This document shows, in pieces, positions 52,382 through 60,587 of a DNA stretch of 64,000 nucleotides. Source of the DNA: Sinomonas atrocyanea (GTDB taxonomy: Bacteria > Actinomycetota > Actinomycetes > Actinomycetales > Micrococcaceae); assembly GCF_001577305.1 (NCBI RefSeq), contig NZ_CP014518.1, forward strand, positions 2,976,001-3,040,000, in the 5' to 3' direction. Numbering within the stretch: the first letter of the stretch is position 1; every line of letters starts with the position of its first letter. A program made the translations under genes and the position numbers. The notes below the pieces were generated by a model. It was not told the DNA's origin. It was given only the letters and a program-made list of their open reading frames with translations, and ran no database searches.

Positions 52382-53995
52382 TCAGTGGCTGTGGCCCGCG
52401 TGGGCGTCCTCGGCCTCGGCCGGCTTGTCCGCCACGAGGGTCTCCGTGGTCAGGACGAGGGCCGCGATCGAGGCGGCATTCCGCAGCGCGGAGCGGGTCA
52501 CCTTGACCGGGTCGATGATGCCGGCCGCGAGGAGGTCCTCGTACTCGCCCGTCTTGGCGTTGAAGCCGTGGTTCACCTCGGCCTCGGCCACGCGGGCGGC
52601 GACGACGTAGCCGTCGTGCCCGGCGTTCTGGGCGATCCAGCGCAGCGGCTGGACGAGCGCGCGGCGCACGATCGAGACGCCCACCGCGGCGTCGCCGTCG
52701 AGGGCCTTGACGTCGGCGTCCTCGTCGAGGGCGCGGACCGCGTGCACGAGGGCGGAGCCGCCGCCGGCCACGATGCCCTCCTCGAGGGCTGCGCGGGTCG
52801 AGGACACGGCGTCCTCGATGCGGTGCTTCTTCTCCTTGAGCTCGACCTCGGTGGCCGCGCCGACCTTGATCACGCCGATGCCGCCGGCGAGCTTGGCGAG
52901 GCGTTCCTGGAGCTTCTCGCGGTCCCAGTCCGAGTCGGTGCGGTCCAGCTCGGCGCGCAGCTGCGCGACGCGGGCCTGCACATCCTCGGCCGTGCCGGCG
53001 CCGTCGACGATGGTCGTGTTGTCCTTCGTGACGGTGATGCGGCGCGCGGTGCCGAGCTGCTCGAGGCCGACCTGGTCCAGGGAGAGGCCGACCTCCGGGG
53101 AGACGACCTGCGCGCCGGTGAGGGTCGCGATGTCCTGGAGCATGGCCTTGCGGCGGTCGCCGAAGCCCGGGGCCTTGACGGCCACGACGCTCAGGGTGCC
53201 GCGGAGGCGGTTGACGATCAGCGTCGAGAGGGCCTCGCCGTCCACGTCCTCGGCGATGACGAACAGCGGCTTCGAGGCGGAGAGGACCTTCTCGAGGAGC
53301 GGCAGGAAGTCCTGCAGCGAGGAGATCTTGCCCTGGTGGATGAGGATGAGCGCGTCCTCGAGGACGGCCTCCTGGCGCTCCGCGTCCGTGACGAAGTACG
53401 GCGAGAGGTAGCCCTTGTCGAACTGCATGCCCTCGGTGAGCACGAGCTCGGTCTGGGTGGTCGAGGCTTCCTCGATGGTGATGACGCCGTCCTGGCCCAC
53501 CTTGTCGAAGGCTTCGGCCAGAAGCTCGCCGATCTCGTCGGACTGGGCGGAGATCGCCGCGACGTTCGCCACGTCGCGGCCCGAGACCTCGCGGGCGTTC
53601 TCCTTCAGGCGGGCGGCGACGGCCTCGACCGCCACCTCGATGCCGCGCTTGACCTCGCCGGGCGCCGCACCGGCGGTCACGTTGCGCAGGCCCTCCTTGA
53701 CGAGGGCCTGGGCGAGGACGGTCGCCGTCGTCGTGCCGTCGCCGGCGACGTCGTTGGTCTTGGTGGCGACCTCCTTGGCGAGCTGGGCGCCGAGGTTCTC
53801 GTACGGGTCGTCGAGCTCGACCTCGCGGGCGATCGTCACGCCGTCGTTCGTGATCGTGGGCGCGCCCCACTTCTTGTCGAGGACCACGTTGCGGCCGCGC
53901 GGGCCGAGGGTGACCTTGACGGTGTCGGCGAGCTTGTCGACGCCCGTCTCGAGGGCCTTGCGCGCGGCGTCGCTGAATGCGAGCTGCTTAGCCAT
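52382..53995 (-). CDS. groEL: 60-kDa chaperonin GroEL
   Basis: A 537-residue chaperonin. LGPRGRNVVLDKKWGAPTITNDGVTIARE and the ATP-site NDVAGDGTTTATVLAQ are intact, as are AAISAQSDEIGELLAEA and EEGIVAGGGSALVHA. The C-terminus ends in DAHAGHSH rather than a Gly-Gly-Met tail. His-rich ends are typical of the actinobacterial chaperonin encoded next to groES (GroEL1 type). It lies 86 bp after groES under the same CIRCE-controlled promoter. Confidence 0.96.
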   Translation of the reverse strand: MAKQLAFSDAARKALETGVDKLADTVKVTLGPRGRNVVLDKKWGAPTITNDGVTIAREVELDDPYENLGAQLAKEVATKTNDVAGDGTTTATVLAQALVKEGLRNVTAGAAPGEVKRGIEVAVEAVAARLKENAREVSGRDVANVAAISAQSDEIGELLAEAFDKVGQDGVITIEEASTTQTELVLTEGMQFDKGYLSPYFVTDAERQEAVLEDALILIHQGKISSLQDFLPLLEKVLSASKPLFVIAEDVDGEALSTLIVNRLRGTLSVVAVKAPGFGDRRKAMLQDIATLTGAQVVSPEVGLSLDQVGLEQLGTARRITVTKDNTTIVDGAGTAEDVQARVAQLRAELDRTDSDWDREKLQERLAKLAGGIGVIKVGAATEVELKEKKHRIEDAVSSTRAALEEGIVAGGGSALVHAVRALDEDADVKALDGDAAVGVSIVRRALVQPLRWIAQNAGHDGYVVAARVAEAEVNHGFNAKTGEYEDLLAAGIIDPVKVTRSALRNAASIAALVLTTETLVADKPAEAEDAHAGHSH

Positions 53996-54081
53996 TCGCT
54001 ACTCCTGTGTCTGGATCAAGTGTCTGGATCAAGCACGACACCCCGGCCGCAGTGAAACGGCCGGGGCGCAGCGCGGGAGCG

Positions 54082-54378
54082 TTACTTGACGACGATCGCC
54101 AGGACGTCGCGGGCCGAGAGCACGAGGTACTCGGCGCCGCCCGTCTTGACCTCGGTGCCGCCGTACTTGGAGTAGAGGACGACGTCGCCGACGGTGACGT
54201 CCACGGGCACGCGGTTGCCGTTGTCATCGACGCGGCCGGGGCCGACGGCGACGACCTCGCCCTCCTGCGGCTTCTCCTTCGCGGTGTCCGGGATCACGAG
54301 GCCGGACGCGGTGGTCTGCTCGGCCTCGAGCGGCTTGACGACAATGCGATCCTCGAGGGGCTTGATGGAGACCGACAC
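54082..54378 (-). CDS. groES: 10-kDa co-chaperonin GroES
   Basis: A 98-residue GroES: MSVSIKPLEDRIVVKPLEAEQTTASGLVIPDTAKEKPQEGEVVAVGPGR, with the mobile loop and the dome residues intact, ending YLVLSARDVLAIVVK. The GTG start is preceded by AAGGAGAG. It forms the lid of the GroEL cage. Heat-shock control by HrcA is indicated by two upstream CIRCE elements. Confidence 0.97.
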   Translation of the reverse strand: MSVSIKPLEDRIVVKPLEAEQTTASGLVIPDTAKEKPQEGEVVAVGPGRVDDNGNRVPVDVTVGDVVLYSKYGGTEVKTGGAEYLVLSARDVLAIVVK

Positions 54379-54464
54379 GGATCTCTCCTTTACATCAACG
54401 GGTCACGGATGGTGAGCCGGGCAAGCAACCGTCGTCGCGGGTGCCGGGAGCGTGCCTGACAGGG

Positions 54465-54491
54465 TTAGCACTCGGCACGGCCGAGTGCTAC
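54465..54491. promoter_or_regulatory. CIRCE element 1 (HrcA operator)
   Basis: TTAGCACTC-N9-GAGTGCTAC at 54465-54491, differing from the consensus at one terminal base. It covers the predicted groES transcription start. Confidence 0.9.
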
Positions 54492-54496
54492 TGGCG

Positions 54497-54526
54497 ACTC
54501 TAGTGAGCACGCTGGCACTCGGTCAA
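54497..54526 (-). promoter_or_regulatory. groES-groEL promoter
   Basis: Minus-strand TTGACC (54521-54526) and TAGAGT (54497-54502) with an 18-bp spacer form a strong -35/-10 pair, flanked by the two CIRCE elements. Confidence 0.7.
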
Positions 54527-54538
54527 GGCGAGTGCCAA
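54512..54538. promoter_or_regulatory. CIRCE element 2 (HrcA operator)
   Basis: CTGGCACTC-N9-GAGTGCCAA at 54512-54538, overlapping the -35 box. It differs from the consensus in both arms but keeps the symmetric core. Confidence 0.8.
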
Positions 54539-54607
54539 CTGGGTGTCGGGAAGGGGCCGGGAACCGGGGCGTTGGCGGGTGCACCCGAGGGGTCCGGCAC
54601 CGGGGGC

Positions 54608-54994
54608 CTATTCGCCCGCGAGCTCGTCGTAACCGAGGTCATCGCCGTCGTCGTCGGCGTCGAGGCCGCGCGTGGCGTACATGACGGCGACCGAGACCAC
54701 GAGCGCGACGCCGCCCACGACGAGGGCGACGATTGCCCCGATCTTGGCGCCGAGGAACTGGTCCCGCAGCGACCGCGCCTCGTCCGTGGCGTCGCTGATG
54801 TTCTTGCCGCCCACGGAGTAGACGGTGGCGTTGAAGGCATCCAGGGCCATCACCACGACCAGCAGCACGGCGGCGACCACTGTGATGACGATGCCCGCGA
54901 TGAGCACGGGCCGGGCGTACGGCCGGAGCCGGGTGAGGAGGCCCGCCCCCTCCGGTCGAGCTGGAACGGGATCGACGCTGGGGCTGGTCTCCAT
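54608..54994 (-). CDS. Small two-TM membrane protein
   Basis: A 128-residue protein with two membrane helices (about 31-50 and 84-107) joined by a polar loop, and a strongly acidic C-terminus (DADDDGDDLGYDELAGE). I do not recognise a family. The ATG at 54994 is preceded by TAGGCT with a seven-base gap (55002-55007), indicating a leaderless transcript. It is divergent from the THUMP-like methyltransferase gene, only 54 bp between starts. Confidence 0.75.
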   Translation of the reverse strand: METSPSVDPVPARPEGAGLLTRLRPYARPVLIAGIVITVVAAVLLVVVMALDAFNATVYSVGGKNISDATDEARSLRDQFLGAKIGAIVALVVGGVALVVSVAVMYATRGLDADDDGDDLGYDELAGE

Positions 54995-55001
54995 GCCCAC
55001 C

Positions 55002-55041
55002 AGCCTATCCAATGAGCTGCGGGCGCGGAGCGCACTACGCT
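55002..55041. promoter_or_regulatory. Divergent leaderless promoters (membrane protein / methyltransferase)
   Basis: Minus-strand TAGGCT at 55002-55007 serves the start at 54994 and plus-strand TACGCT at 55036-55041 serves the start at 55049, both with a seven-base gap. Confidence 0.5.
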
Positions 55042-55048
55042 GGATGGC

Positions 55049-56272
55049 ATGCCCGACGACCGACATGCCCCGGACCAGCTGGCCCCTCTGCTGACACCCG
55101 AGGGCTGGGCACTGCTCAACTCGCTCGGCCCCTACCGCGAGGAGGACGCCCTCGCGATCAGCGGCCGGCTCCGCAAGGCGGGGCACTCCCCCGAGCTCGT
55201 CTCGGCGGTCCTCTCCCAGTCCCGGCTCCGCGCCCGCGCCGCCGCCAAGTTCGGCGAGTTCGCCTCCAGCATGCTCTTCACCCGGGCCGGCCTCGAGCAG
55301 GCCACCCGGCTCTCCGTCGCGGCCCGCCACGCCCGGCGGTTCGTCGACGCCGGCGTCCGGCGTGTCGCGGACCTCGGATGCGGGCTCGGCGCGGATGCCA
55401 TGGCCATGGCGTCCCTCGACCTCGAGGTCACCGCGGTGGAGCTCGACGAGACCACCGCCGCGTGCGCCACGATGAACCTCATGCCGTTCCCGCAGGCCCG
55501 GGTCGTGCACGCCGACGCCCAGTCGGTGGACCTCGCCGGGGTGGACGGGGTCTGGCTCGACCCCGCCCGGCGTTCGACGTCGGCCTCCGGCACCACCCGC
55601 CTGTGGGACCCCGAGGAGTTCTCGCCGCCGCTGAGCTTCGTCGAGGGGCTCGCCCGCCGCGGACTGCCCGTGGGCGTGAAGCTGGGCCCGGGCCTGCCCC
55701 ACGAGTCGGTGCCCGCGGGCTGCGAGGCCCAGTGGGTCTCGGTGCAGGGTGACGTCGCCGAGGTCGCCCTGTACTTCAACGCGCTCAAGCGGCCCACCGT
55801 GCGCAGGGCCGCCCTCGTGCTGGCGAGCGACGGCGCGGCGGAGCTCGTGGCGGAGACCGACTTCGGCGCCGGGGCCGAGCCGCGGATCGGCCCGCTCGAG
55901 GGCTTCCTCTACGAGCCCGACGGCGCGGTCATCCGGGCCGGGCTGGTGGCCGAGCTCGCCGAGCGCCTGGGCGGCACGCTCGTGGACCCGCACATCGCCT
56001 ACATCTGCGCGCCCCAGCTCGTGCAGACGCCGTTCGCCAAGGCATACCGCGTGCTCGAGGTGCGGCCCTACAACGTCAAGGCACTGCGGGCGTGGGTGCG
56101 CGAGGAGGGCATCGGCGTGCTCGACATCAAGAAGCGGGGCGCCGCCGTCACGCCCGAGGAACTGCGCAGGGTGCTCCTCGCGGGCCAGCGCAAGGGTGCC
56201 ACCGGCAAGGCCACGCTCGTGCTCACGCGCATCGGCGACGACCGCGTGGCCGCCGTGGTCGAGCCCGCCTGA
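55049..56272 (+). CDS. SAM-dependent methyltransferase with THUMP-like domain
   Basis: A 407-residue class I methyltransferase. SAM-binding motif I is VADLGCGLGADAMAMASLDLEVTAVELD (about 106-133), and GVWLDPARRSTSASG resembles the DPPR-type catalytic motif. The C-terminal region (RPYNVKALRAWVREEGIGVLDIKKRGAAVTPEELRR) is the THUMP-like domain found in this actinobacterial family, pointing to an RNA substrate. The target nucleotide is unknown. Its TGA stop is the first three bases of a 22-bp tandem array. Confidence 0.9.
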   Translation: MPDDRHAPDQLAPLLTPEGWALLNSLGPYREEDALAISGRLRKAGHSPELVSAVLSQSRLRARAAAKFGEFASSMLFTRAGLEQATRLSVAARHARRFVDAGVRRVADLGCGLGADAMAMASLDLEVTAVELDETTAACATMNLMPFPQARVVHADAQSVDLAGVDGVWLDPARRSTSASGTTRLWDPEEFSPPLSFVEGLARRGLPVGVKLGPGLPHESVPAGCEAQWVSVQGDVAEVALYFNALKRPTVRRAALVLASDGAAELVAETDFGAGAEPRIGPLEGFLYEPDGAVIRAGLVAELAERLGGTLVDPHIAYICAPQLVQTPFAKAYRVLEVRPYNVKALRAWVREEGIGVLDIKKRGAAVTPEELRRVLLAGQRKGATGKATLVLTRIGDDRVAAVVEPA

Positions 56273-56596
56273 CCCGGGGCCACGCCTCACCCGCCCCGGG
56301 GTCACGTCTCACCCGCCCCGGGGTCACGTCTCACCCGACCCGGGGTCACGCCTCACCCGACCCGGGGTCACGCCTCACCCACCCCGGGGTCACCTCTCAC
56401 CCGACCCGGGGTCACGCCTCACCCACCCCGGGGTCACCTCTCACCCGACCCGGGGTCACCTCTCACCCGACCCGGGGTCACCTCTCACCCACCCCGAGGT
56501 CACGTCCGAACCTGACCCCGCGTCCGCCCAAACCTGACCCCGCGTCCGCCCAAACCTGACCCCGGGTCCATCAAGACCTGACCCCGGGTCGGGGCG
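56273..56596. repeat. 22-bp tandem array with palindromic core
   Basis: About 14 units of exactly 22 bp fill the space between two convergent genes. Unit starts (CAC) fall at 56281, 56303, 56325 and every 22 bp to 56501. The period then continues with a diverged unit (CCTGACCCCGCGTCCGCC type) to about 56590. The first ten units are of form CACGCCTCACCCGACCCGGGGT. The junction TGACCCGGGGTCA is a perfect palindrome, so each unit can form a hairpin. There are no variable spacers, so it is not a CRISPR. All frames are open across it, but 22 is not a multiple of three and no start context exists. Confidence 0.9.
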
Positions 56597-57415
56597 TCAC
56601 TGGGCGCGCATGAACTCCTCGGCGGCGCGCACCTGCTCGTCGGTCGGGCGCATGCCCGTGTAGAGGACGAACTGCTCGAGCGCCTGGATCGTCATGACCT
56701 CGGCACCGGAGATGACGGTCTTCCCCGCGGCGCGGCCGGCCTTGATGAGCGGCGTCTCCGCCGGGAGGGCCACGACGTCGAAGACGACCCGCGCGGCGTC
56801 GACCGCCGAGACCGGGAAGGACAGCGATTCGGCATCCGGGCCGCCCGCCATGCCGATGGGGGTCACGTTGACCAGGACGTCCGCGGTGCGGTCCCCCAGC
56901 TCCGGGGCCCAGGCGAAGCCGTACAGCTCGGCCAGCCCGCGGCCGGCGGACTCGTTGCGGGCCACGATCGTCACGTCCGTGAAGCCCGCGTCGCGGAACG
57001 CCGCGGCGGTGGCCTTGGCCATGCCGCCGGAGCCGCGCAGCAGGACGGACCACGCCGGGTCCAGCGCGTTGCGCGCAATGAGCTGGGCGATCGCGGTGTA
57101 GTCGGTGTTGTACGCGGTGAGCACGCCGGAATCGTTGACGATCGTGTTGACCGAGTCGATCGCCGCCGCGGACGGGTCCATCCGGTCCACGAGTGCGATC
57201 ACGTCTTCCTTGTACGGCATCGAGACCGCGCAGCCCCGGATCCCGAGCCCGCGCACCCCCGCGATGGCCTGGGCGAGGTCGGTCGGCGCGAACGCCTTGT
57301 AGATCCAGTTCAGCCCGAGCGCGTCGTAGAGGTAGTTGTGGAATCGCGTCCCGTTGTTGCTCGGCCGGGCCGAGAGGGAGATGCACAGCGTCATGTCTTT
57401 GTTGAGGATCGGCAC
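56597..57415 (-). CDS. Shikimate 5-dehydrogenase-like oxidoreductase
   Basis: A 272-residue member of the shikimate-dehydrogenase superfamily. The N-terminal CISLSARPSNNGTRFHNYLYDALGLNWIYKAF resembles the HI0607-type subgroup rather than canonical AroE. AVSMPYKEDVIALVD contains the substrate Lys, NTDYTA and VLLRGSGGMAKATAAAF form the cofactor site, and VNVTPIGMAGGPD is present. It may act on a quinate/shikimate-like compound; a true AroE is probably elsewhere. GTG start with TAGCCT six bases upstream. Confidence 0.88.
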   Translation of the reverse strand: MPILNKDMTLCISLSARPSNNGTRFHNYLYDALGLNWIYKAFAPTDLAQAIAGVRGLGIRGCAVSMPYKEDVIALVDRMDPSAAAIDSVNTIVNDSGVLTAYNTDYTAIAQLIARNALDPAWSVLLRGSGGMAKATAAAFRDAGFTDVTIVARNESAGRGLAELYGFAWAPELGDRTADVLVNVTPIGMAGGPDAESLSFPVSAVDAARVVFDVVALPAETPLIKAGRAAGKTVISGAEVMTIQALEQFVLYTGMRPTDEQVRAAEEFMRAQ

Positions 57416-57421
57416 GGCACA

Positions 57422-57427
57422 AGGCTA
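57422..57427 (-). promoter_or_regulatory. Leaderless -10 (TAGCCT) for the shikimate-dehydrogenase-like gene
   Basis: TAGCCT on the minus strand with a six-base gap to the GTG at 57415. Confidence 0.45.
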
Positions 57428-57458
57428 GTGCCGCGCCGACCCCGCGCGCGCGGGCCTG

Positions 57459-57581
57459 CTAGCCCTGGCGCGCCGAGAGCCGCGGGCTCCTCTTGTTGAT
57501 GACGAACGTCCTGCCCCGGCGGCGCACCACCTGCGCCCCCGGGACCTTCTTCAGCGCACGCAGCGAGTTGCGGACCTTCAT
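57459..57581 (-). CDS. rpmJ: 50S ribosomal protein L36, zinc-independent (C-minus) form
   Basis: A 40-residue bL36: MKVRNSLRALKKVPGAQVVRRRGRTFVINK plus a short tail. It contains no cysteine at all, unlike the zinc-binding C-plus form, so it is the type that replaces zinc-containing L36 when zinc is scarce. AAGGAGC precedes the ATG. A Zur-like palindrome lies about 20 bp upstream (57603-57617), consistent with zinc control. It is divergent from the acyl-CoA dehydrogenase gene. Confidence 0.93.
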   Translation of the reverse strand: MKVRNSLRALKKVPGAQVVRRRGRTFVINKRSPRLSARQG

Positions 57582-57602
57582 GATGCTCCTTCCATGGATT
57601 GA

Positions 57603-57617
57603 TGAGAGTCGTTTGCA
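57603..57617. promoter_or_regulatory. Putative Zur box upstream of C-minus rpmJ
   Basis: On the minus strand TGCAAACGACTCTCA matches the actinobacterial Zur pattern TGAAAACGATTTTCA at 12 of 15 positions. The position, between the divergent starts of rpmJ and the dehydrogenase, fits zinc-dependent repression. Confidence 0.55.
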
Positions 57618-57663
57618 ATAACAGCGTCTGGCCCTGCCGCATTCCCCGGTGTGCAATGGGAGC

Positions 57664-59373
57664 ATGGAGCACACCGAGGGGGCCGCGGACGCCGCCAACC
57701 AGGCGCCCCCGCGGGCCGGGATCGACGAGTTCTCCGCCAATGCCGCGCTGGTCGACGGCGTCCGCCGATTCGGCGCGAGCTGGGCCTCGGGCGAGCTCGC
57801 CGCGGTGGGGCGGCTCGTCGGGTCAGAGCAGTTCGCCGAGAACGCGCGGCTGGCCAACATGCACCCGCCCCTGCTGCACGCCCTTGACCGGTACGGCGGC
57901 CGCCGCGACGAGGTCGAGTACCACCCCGCCTACCACCATGTGCTCGCCGCGGCGGTCGCGCACGGCGCCGACACCGCGGCGTGGGCCGACCCGAGGCCCG
58001 GCGCCCACGTGGCCCGGGCCGCCGCGTTCATGCTGTTCGCCCAGGTCGAGCCCGGCCACGCCTGCCCGGTCTCGATGACCCACGCCGCCGTCCCCGCCCT
58101 GTCGCGGCAGCCCGACGTCGCCCGCCTCTGGCTCCCCCGCCTCTACGGCGACGGCTACGAGCCCCGCCTCCTCCCGTCCGCCCGCAAGCCGGGAGCGCTC
58201 GTGGGGATGGCGATGACGGAGCGGCAGGGCGGCTCGGACGTGCGCTCCATCGCCACCTCGGCGCGCGACGCCGGCCACGGCACCGCCCTGCTGACCGGAG
58301 CGAAGTGGTTCTGCTCGGCTCCCATGAGCGATGCATTCCTCGTGCTCGCGCGGGAGCCGGATGGACTCTCCTGCTTCCTCGTCCCGCGGGTGCTGGAGGA
58401 CGGCGCGCGGAACCCGTTCCGGCTCGTGCGCCTGAAGTCGAAGCTCGGCAACCGGGCCAATGCCTCCGCCGAGGTCGACTTCGAGGACACCCTCGGATGG
58501 CGGATCGGCGAGCCCGGACGCGGGGTCCGGACCATCCTCGGCATGGTCCACGAGACCCGCCTCGACTGCATCCTCGGCACGGCGGCGGGCATGCGGCAGG
58601 CCGTCGCCGAGGCGCTCTGGCACGCGCGGCACCGGCGGGCGTTCGGGCGCCGCCTCGTGGACCAGCCCGCCATGGCCGCGGTCCTCGCCGACCTCGCCCT
58701 CGAGTACGAGGCCGCGGTGGCGCTCGGGCTGCGGCTCGCGGCCGCGGACGACGCCGTGTGGTCGCCGCCGGCGGGATCGGCCGCCGCCGCGGGGGATGCG
58801 CCGTCGTCCGTCCCGAGCCCCGCAGCATCGGAGCGCGCACGGCGCGAGCGGGCGTTCGCGCGGATCGCGACCGCCCTCGGCAAGTACTGGGTGTGCAAGC
58901 GCGGGCCGGGGCACGCCGCCGAGGCCCTCGAGTGCCTGGGCGGCAACGGGTACACCGAGGACTTCCCGCTGGCCATGCGGTACCGGGAGCAGCCCGTCAT
59001 GGCCATCTGGGAGGGATCCGGCAACGTCGTGGCTCTCGACGTGCTGCGCGCCCTCGAGCGCGAGCCCGACTCCGCGGAGGCGCTCGCCGAGGAACTCGAG
59101 CTCCACCGCGGCGCCCACCCGGCCCTGGACGCCCACCTCGAGCAGGCCCTCGCGCTCATGGCCGACGCCGCCCGCGAGCCCGCGGAGGCGCAGGCCTGGG
59201 CGCGGCGCCTCGCCGAGACGCTCGCGCTCGCCCTCCAGGCCACGCTCCTGCTCGACGGCGAGCCGGCCGTGGCCGAGGCCTTCATCGCCGCGCGCCTGGG
59301 GCCTGGCCGCGGACTCGGATACGGCTGCCTGCCCGACGCGGCAAGGACGGACGCCATCCTCGCCCGGGCCTGA
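57664..59373 (+). CDS. AidB-like acyl-CoA dehydrogenase
   Basis: A 569-residue flavoprotein of the AidB branch of acyl-CoA dehydrogenases. VGMAMTERQGGSDVRSIATSA, GAKWFCSAPMSDAFLVLA, RLKSKLGNRANASAEVDFEDT, TRLDCILGTAAGMRQAVAEAL and ALECLGGNGYTEDFPLAMRYREQPVMAIWEGSGNVVALDVLRAL are diagnostic. AidB proteins are linked to protection against alkylation. A Pro/Ser/Ala insertion around residues 365-395 is unusual. The ATG at 57664 has GGGAG nearby. It is followed 71 bp on by the ligase gene. Confidence 0.92.
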   Translation: MEHTEGAADAANQAPPRAGIDEFSANAALVDGVRRFGASWASGELAAVGRLVGSEQFAENARLANMHPPLLHALDRYGGRRDEVEYHPAYHHVLAAAVAHGADTAAWADPRPGAHVARAAAFMLFAQVEPGHACPVSMTHAAVPALSRQPDVARLWLPRLYGDGYEPRLLPSARKPGALVGMAMTERQGGSDVRSIATSARDAGHGTALLTGAKWFCSAPMSDAFLVLAREPDGLSCFLVPRVLEDGARNPFRLVRLKSKLGNRANASAEVDFEDTLGWRIGEPGRGVRTILGMVHETRLDCILGTAAGMRQAVAEALWHARHRRAFGRRLVDQPAMAAVLADLALEYEAAVALGLRLAAADDAVWSPPAGSAAAAGDAPSSVPSPAASERARRERAFARIATALGKYWVCKRGPGHAAEALECLGGNGYTEDFPLAMRYREQPVMAIWEGSGNVVALDVLRALEREPDSAEALAEELELHRGAHPALDAHLEQALALMADAAREPAEAQAWARRLAETLALALQATLLLDGEPAVAEAFIAARLGPGRGLGYGCLPDAARTDAILARA

Positions 59374-59380
59374 GGACCCG

Positions 59381-59386
59381 TAGACT
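59381..59386 (+). promoter_or_regulatory. Putative -10 (TAGACT) for the GCS2 gene
   Basis: TAGACT eight bases after the dehydrogenase stop would start a transcript near 59393, giving a leader of about 50 bases to the proposed CTG start. Confidence 0.4.
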
Positions 59387-59444
59387 TGGGACCACTCGTG
59401 CACAGCCAGCCGGCGCCGCCGGCCTCACCCCCGGGGGTTCCACA

Positions 59445-60587
59445 CTGGAGATCGACTTCGCGCCGTCCGAGCAGTCCACGATCGGACTCGAATGGGAGAT
59501 GGCCCTCGTGGACAAGCACGGCGGCGAACTGGTCTCCCTCGCGCCCCAGATCCTCGAGCGGCTGACCGCCGAGCGCCCCGAGCTGTTCGGCGACACGCCC
59601 CGCATCCACCAGGAGCTCCTGCTCAACACGGTCGAGCTCGTGACCGGCGTGCACAGCACGGTCGGGGACGCTGTGGCGGACCTGGGCGAGTCGCTCGCGG
59701 CGGTGAGGAGCATCACGGACCGGGTCGGGGTCGAGCTCTTCTCCGCCGGCAGCCACCCCTTCAGCCAGCCGCGGCTCCAGCCGGTGACGGACAAGGAGCG
59801 CTACGCCAAGCTGATCGACCGCACGCAGTGGTGGGGGCGCCAGATGGTGATCTACGGGGTGCACGTGCACGTGGGCCTGGACCGGCGGGACAAGGCCATG
59901 CCCGTCCTCGACGCCCTCGTGAACTACTTCCCCCACTTCCAGGCGCTCTCCGCCTCGAGCCCCTTCTGGAGCGGGGAGGACACCGGATACGCCTCGCAGC
60001 GGGCGCTCATGTTCCAGCAGCTGCCCACCGCGGGGCTGCCGTTCCAGTTCCCGGACTGGGCCGGGTTCGAGCACTATGTCGACGACATGCTCAAGACGGG
60101 CGTGATCGACCTCATCAGCGAGATCCGGTGGGACATCCGCCCCGTGCCGCGCCTGGGCACGATCGAGATGCGCGTCTGCGACGGGCTCTCCACGCTCGAG
60201 GAGATCGGCGCCATCGGGGCGCTCACCCAGTGCCTCGTCGAGGAGGCGTCCCGCTCGCTGGACGCCGGGGAGCAGATCCCCACGATGCCGCCGTGGCACG
60301 TGCAGGAGAACAAGTGGCGCGCCGCGCGCTACGGCCTCGACGCGATCATCATCCTCGACGCCGAGGGCAACGAGCGGCTCGTCACGGAGCACCTCGCCGA
60401 GACGCTCGGCCGGCTCGCGCCTATTGCCGAGGACCTGGGCTGCGCCAAGGAGCTGCGCGGCATCGAGGGCATCATCACCCGCGGCGCCGGCTACCAGCGT
60501 CAGCGCCGGGTGGCCGAGGCCCACGGCGGTGACCTGCGCGCCGTGGTGCTCGAGGAGGCCCGGCTGATGCGCGAGGGCTACGCGTGA
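59445..60587 (+). CDS. Glutamate-cysteine ligase-like carboxylate-amine ligase (GCS2), apparent CTG start
   Basis: A 380-residue GCS2/YbdK-family ATP-dependent ligase joining Glu to an amino compound (weak gamma-glutamylcysteine activity is known for relatives). STIGLEWEMALVDKHGGELVSLAPQIL opens the domain. GVELFSAGSHPF, RTQWWGRQMVIYGVHVHVGL and EIRWDIRPVPRLGTIEMRVCDG follow. No ATG, GTG or TTG occurs in frame between the upstream stop region and the conserved start EIDFAPS. CTG 59445 (LEIDFAPSEQ) is at the position where homologues have Met, with GGGGG seven bases upstream. Its TGA overlaps the next GTG. Confidence 0.9.
   Translation: MEIDFAPSEQSTIGLEWEMALVDKHGGELVSLAPQILERLTAERPELFGDTPRIHQELLLNTVELVTGVHSTVGDAVADLGESLAAVRSITDRVGVELFSAGSHPFSQPRLQPVTDKERYAKLIDRTQWWGRQMVIYGVHVHVGLDRRDKAMPVLDALVNYFPHFQALSASSPFWSGEDTGYASQRALMFQQLPTAGLPFQFPDWAGFEHYVDDMLKTGVIDLISEIRWDIRPVPRLGTIEMRVCDGLSTLEEIGAIGALTQCLVEEASRSLDAGEQIPTMPPWHVQENKWRAARYGLDAIIILDAEGNERLVTEHLAETLGRLAPIAEDLGCAKELRGIEGIITRGAGYQRQRRVAEAHGGDLRAVVLEEARLMREGYA

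Noticed and set aside
46372..54055. Several 500-680-codon open frames on the plus strand opposite guaB, the acyltransferases and groEL
   Set aside because: They mirror the GC-rich third-position pattern of the real minus-strand genes and contain no recognisable domains.
56273..56596. 22-bp array as a CRISPR or as coding sequence
   Set aside because: There are no spacers, and the units are contiguous. Frames are open only because of base composition; 22 is not a multiple of three and there is no start signal.
57652..57657. TGCAAT as a leaderless -10 for the AidB-like gene
   Set aside because: The second position is not A, unlike the other boxes, and a GGGAG ribosome site is nearby, so the call was not supported.
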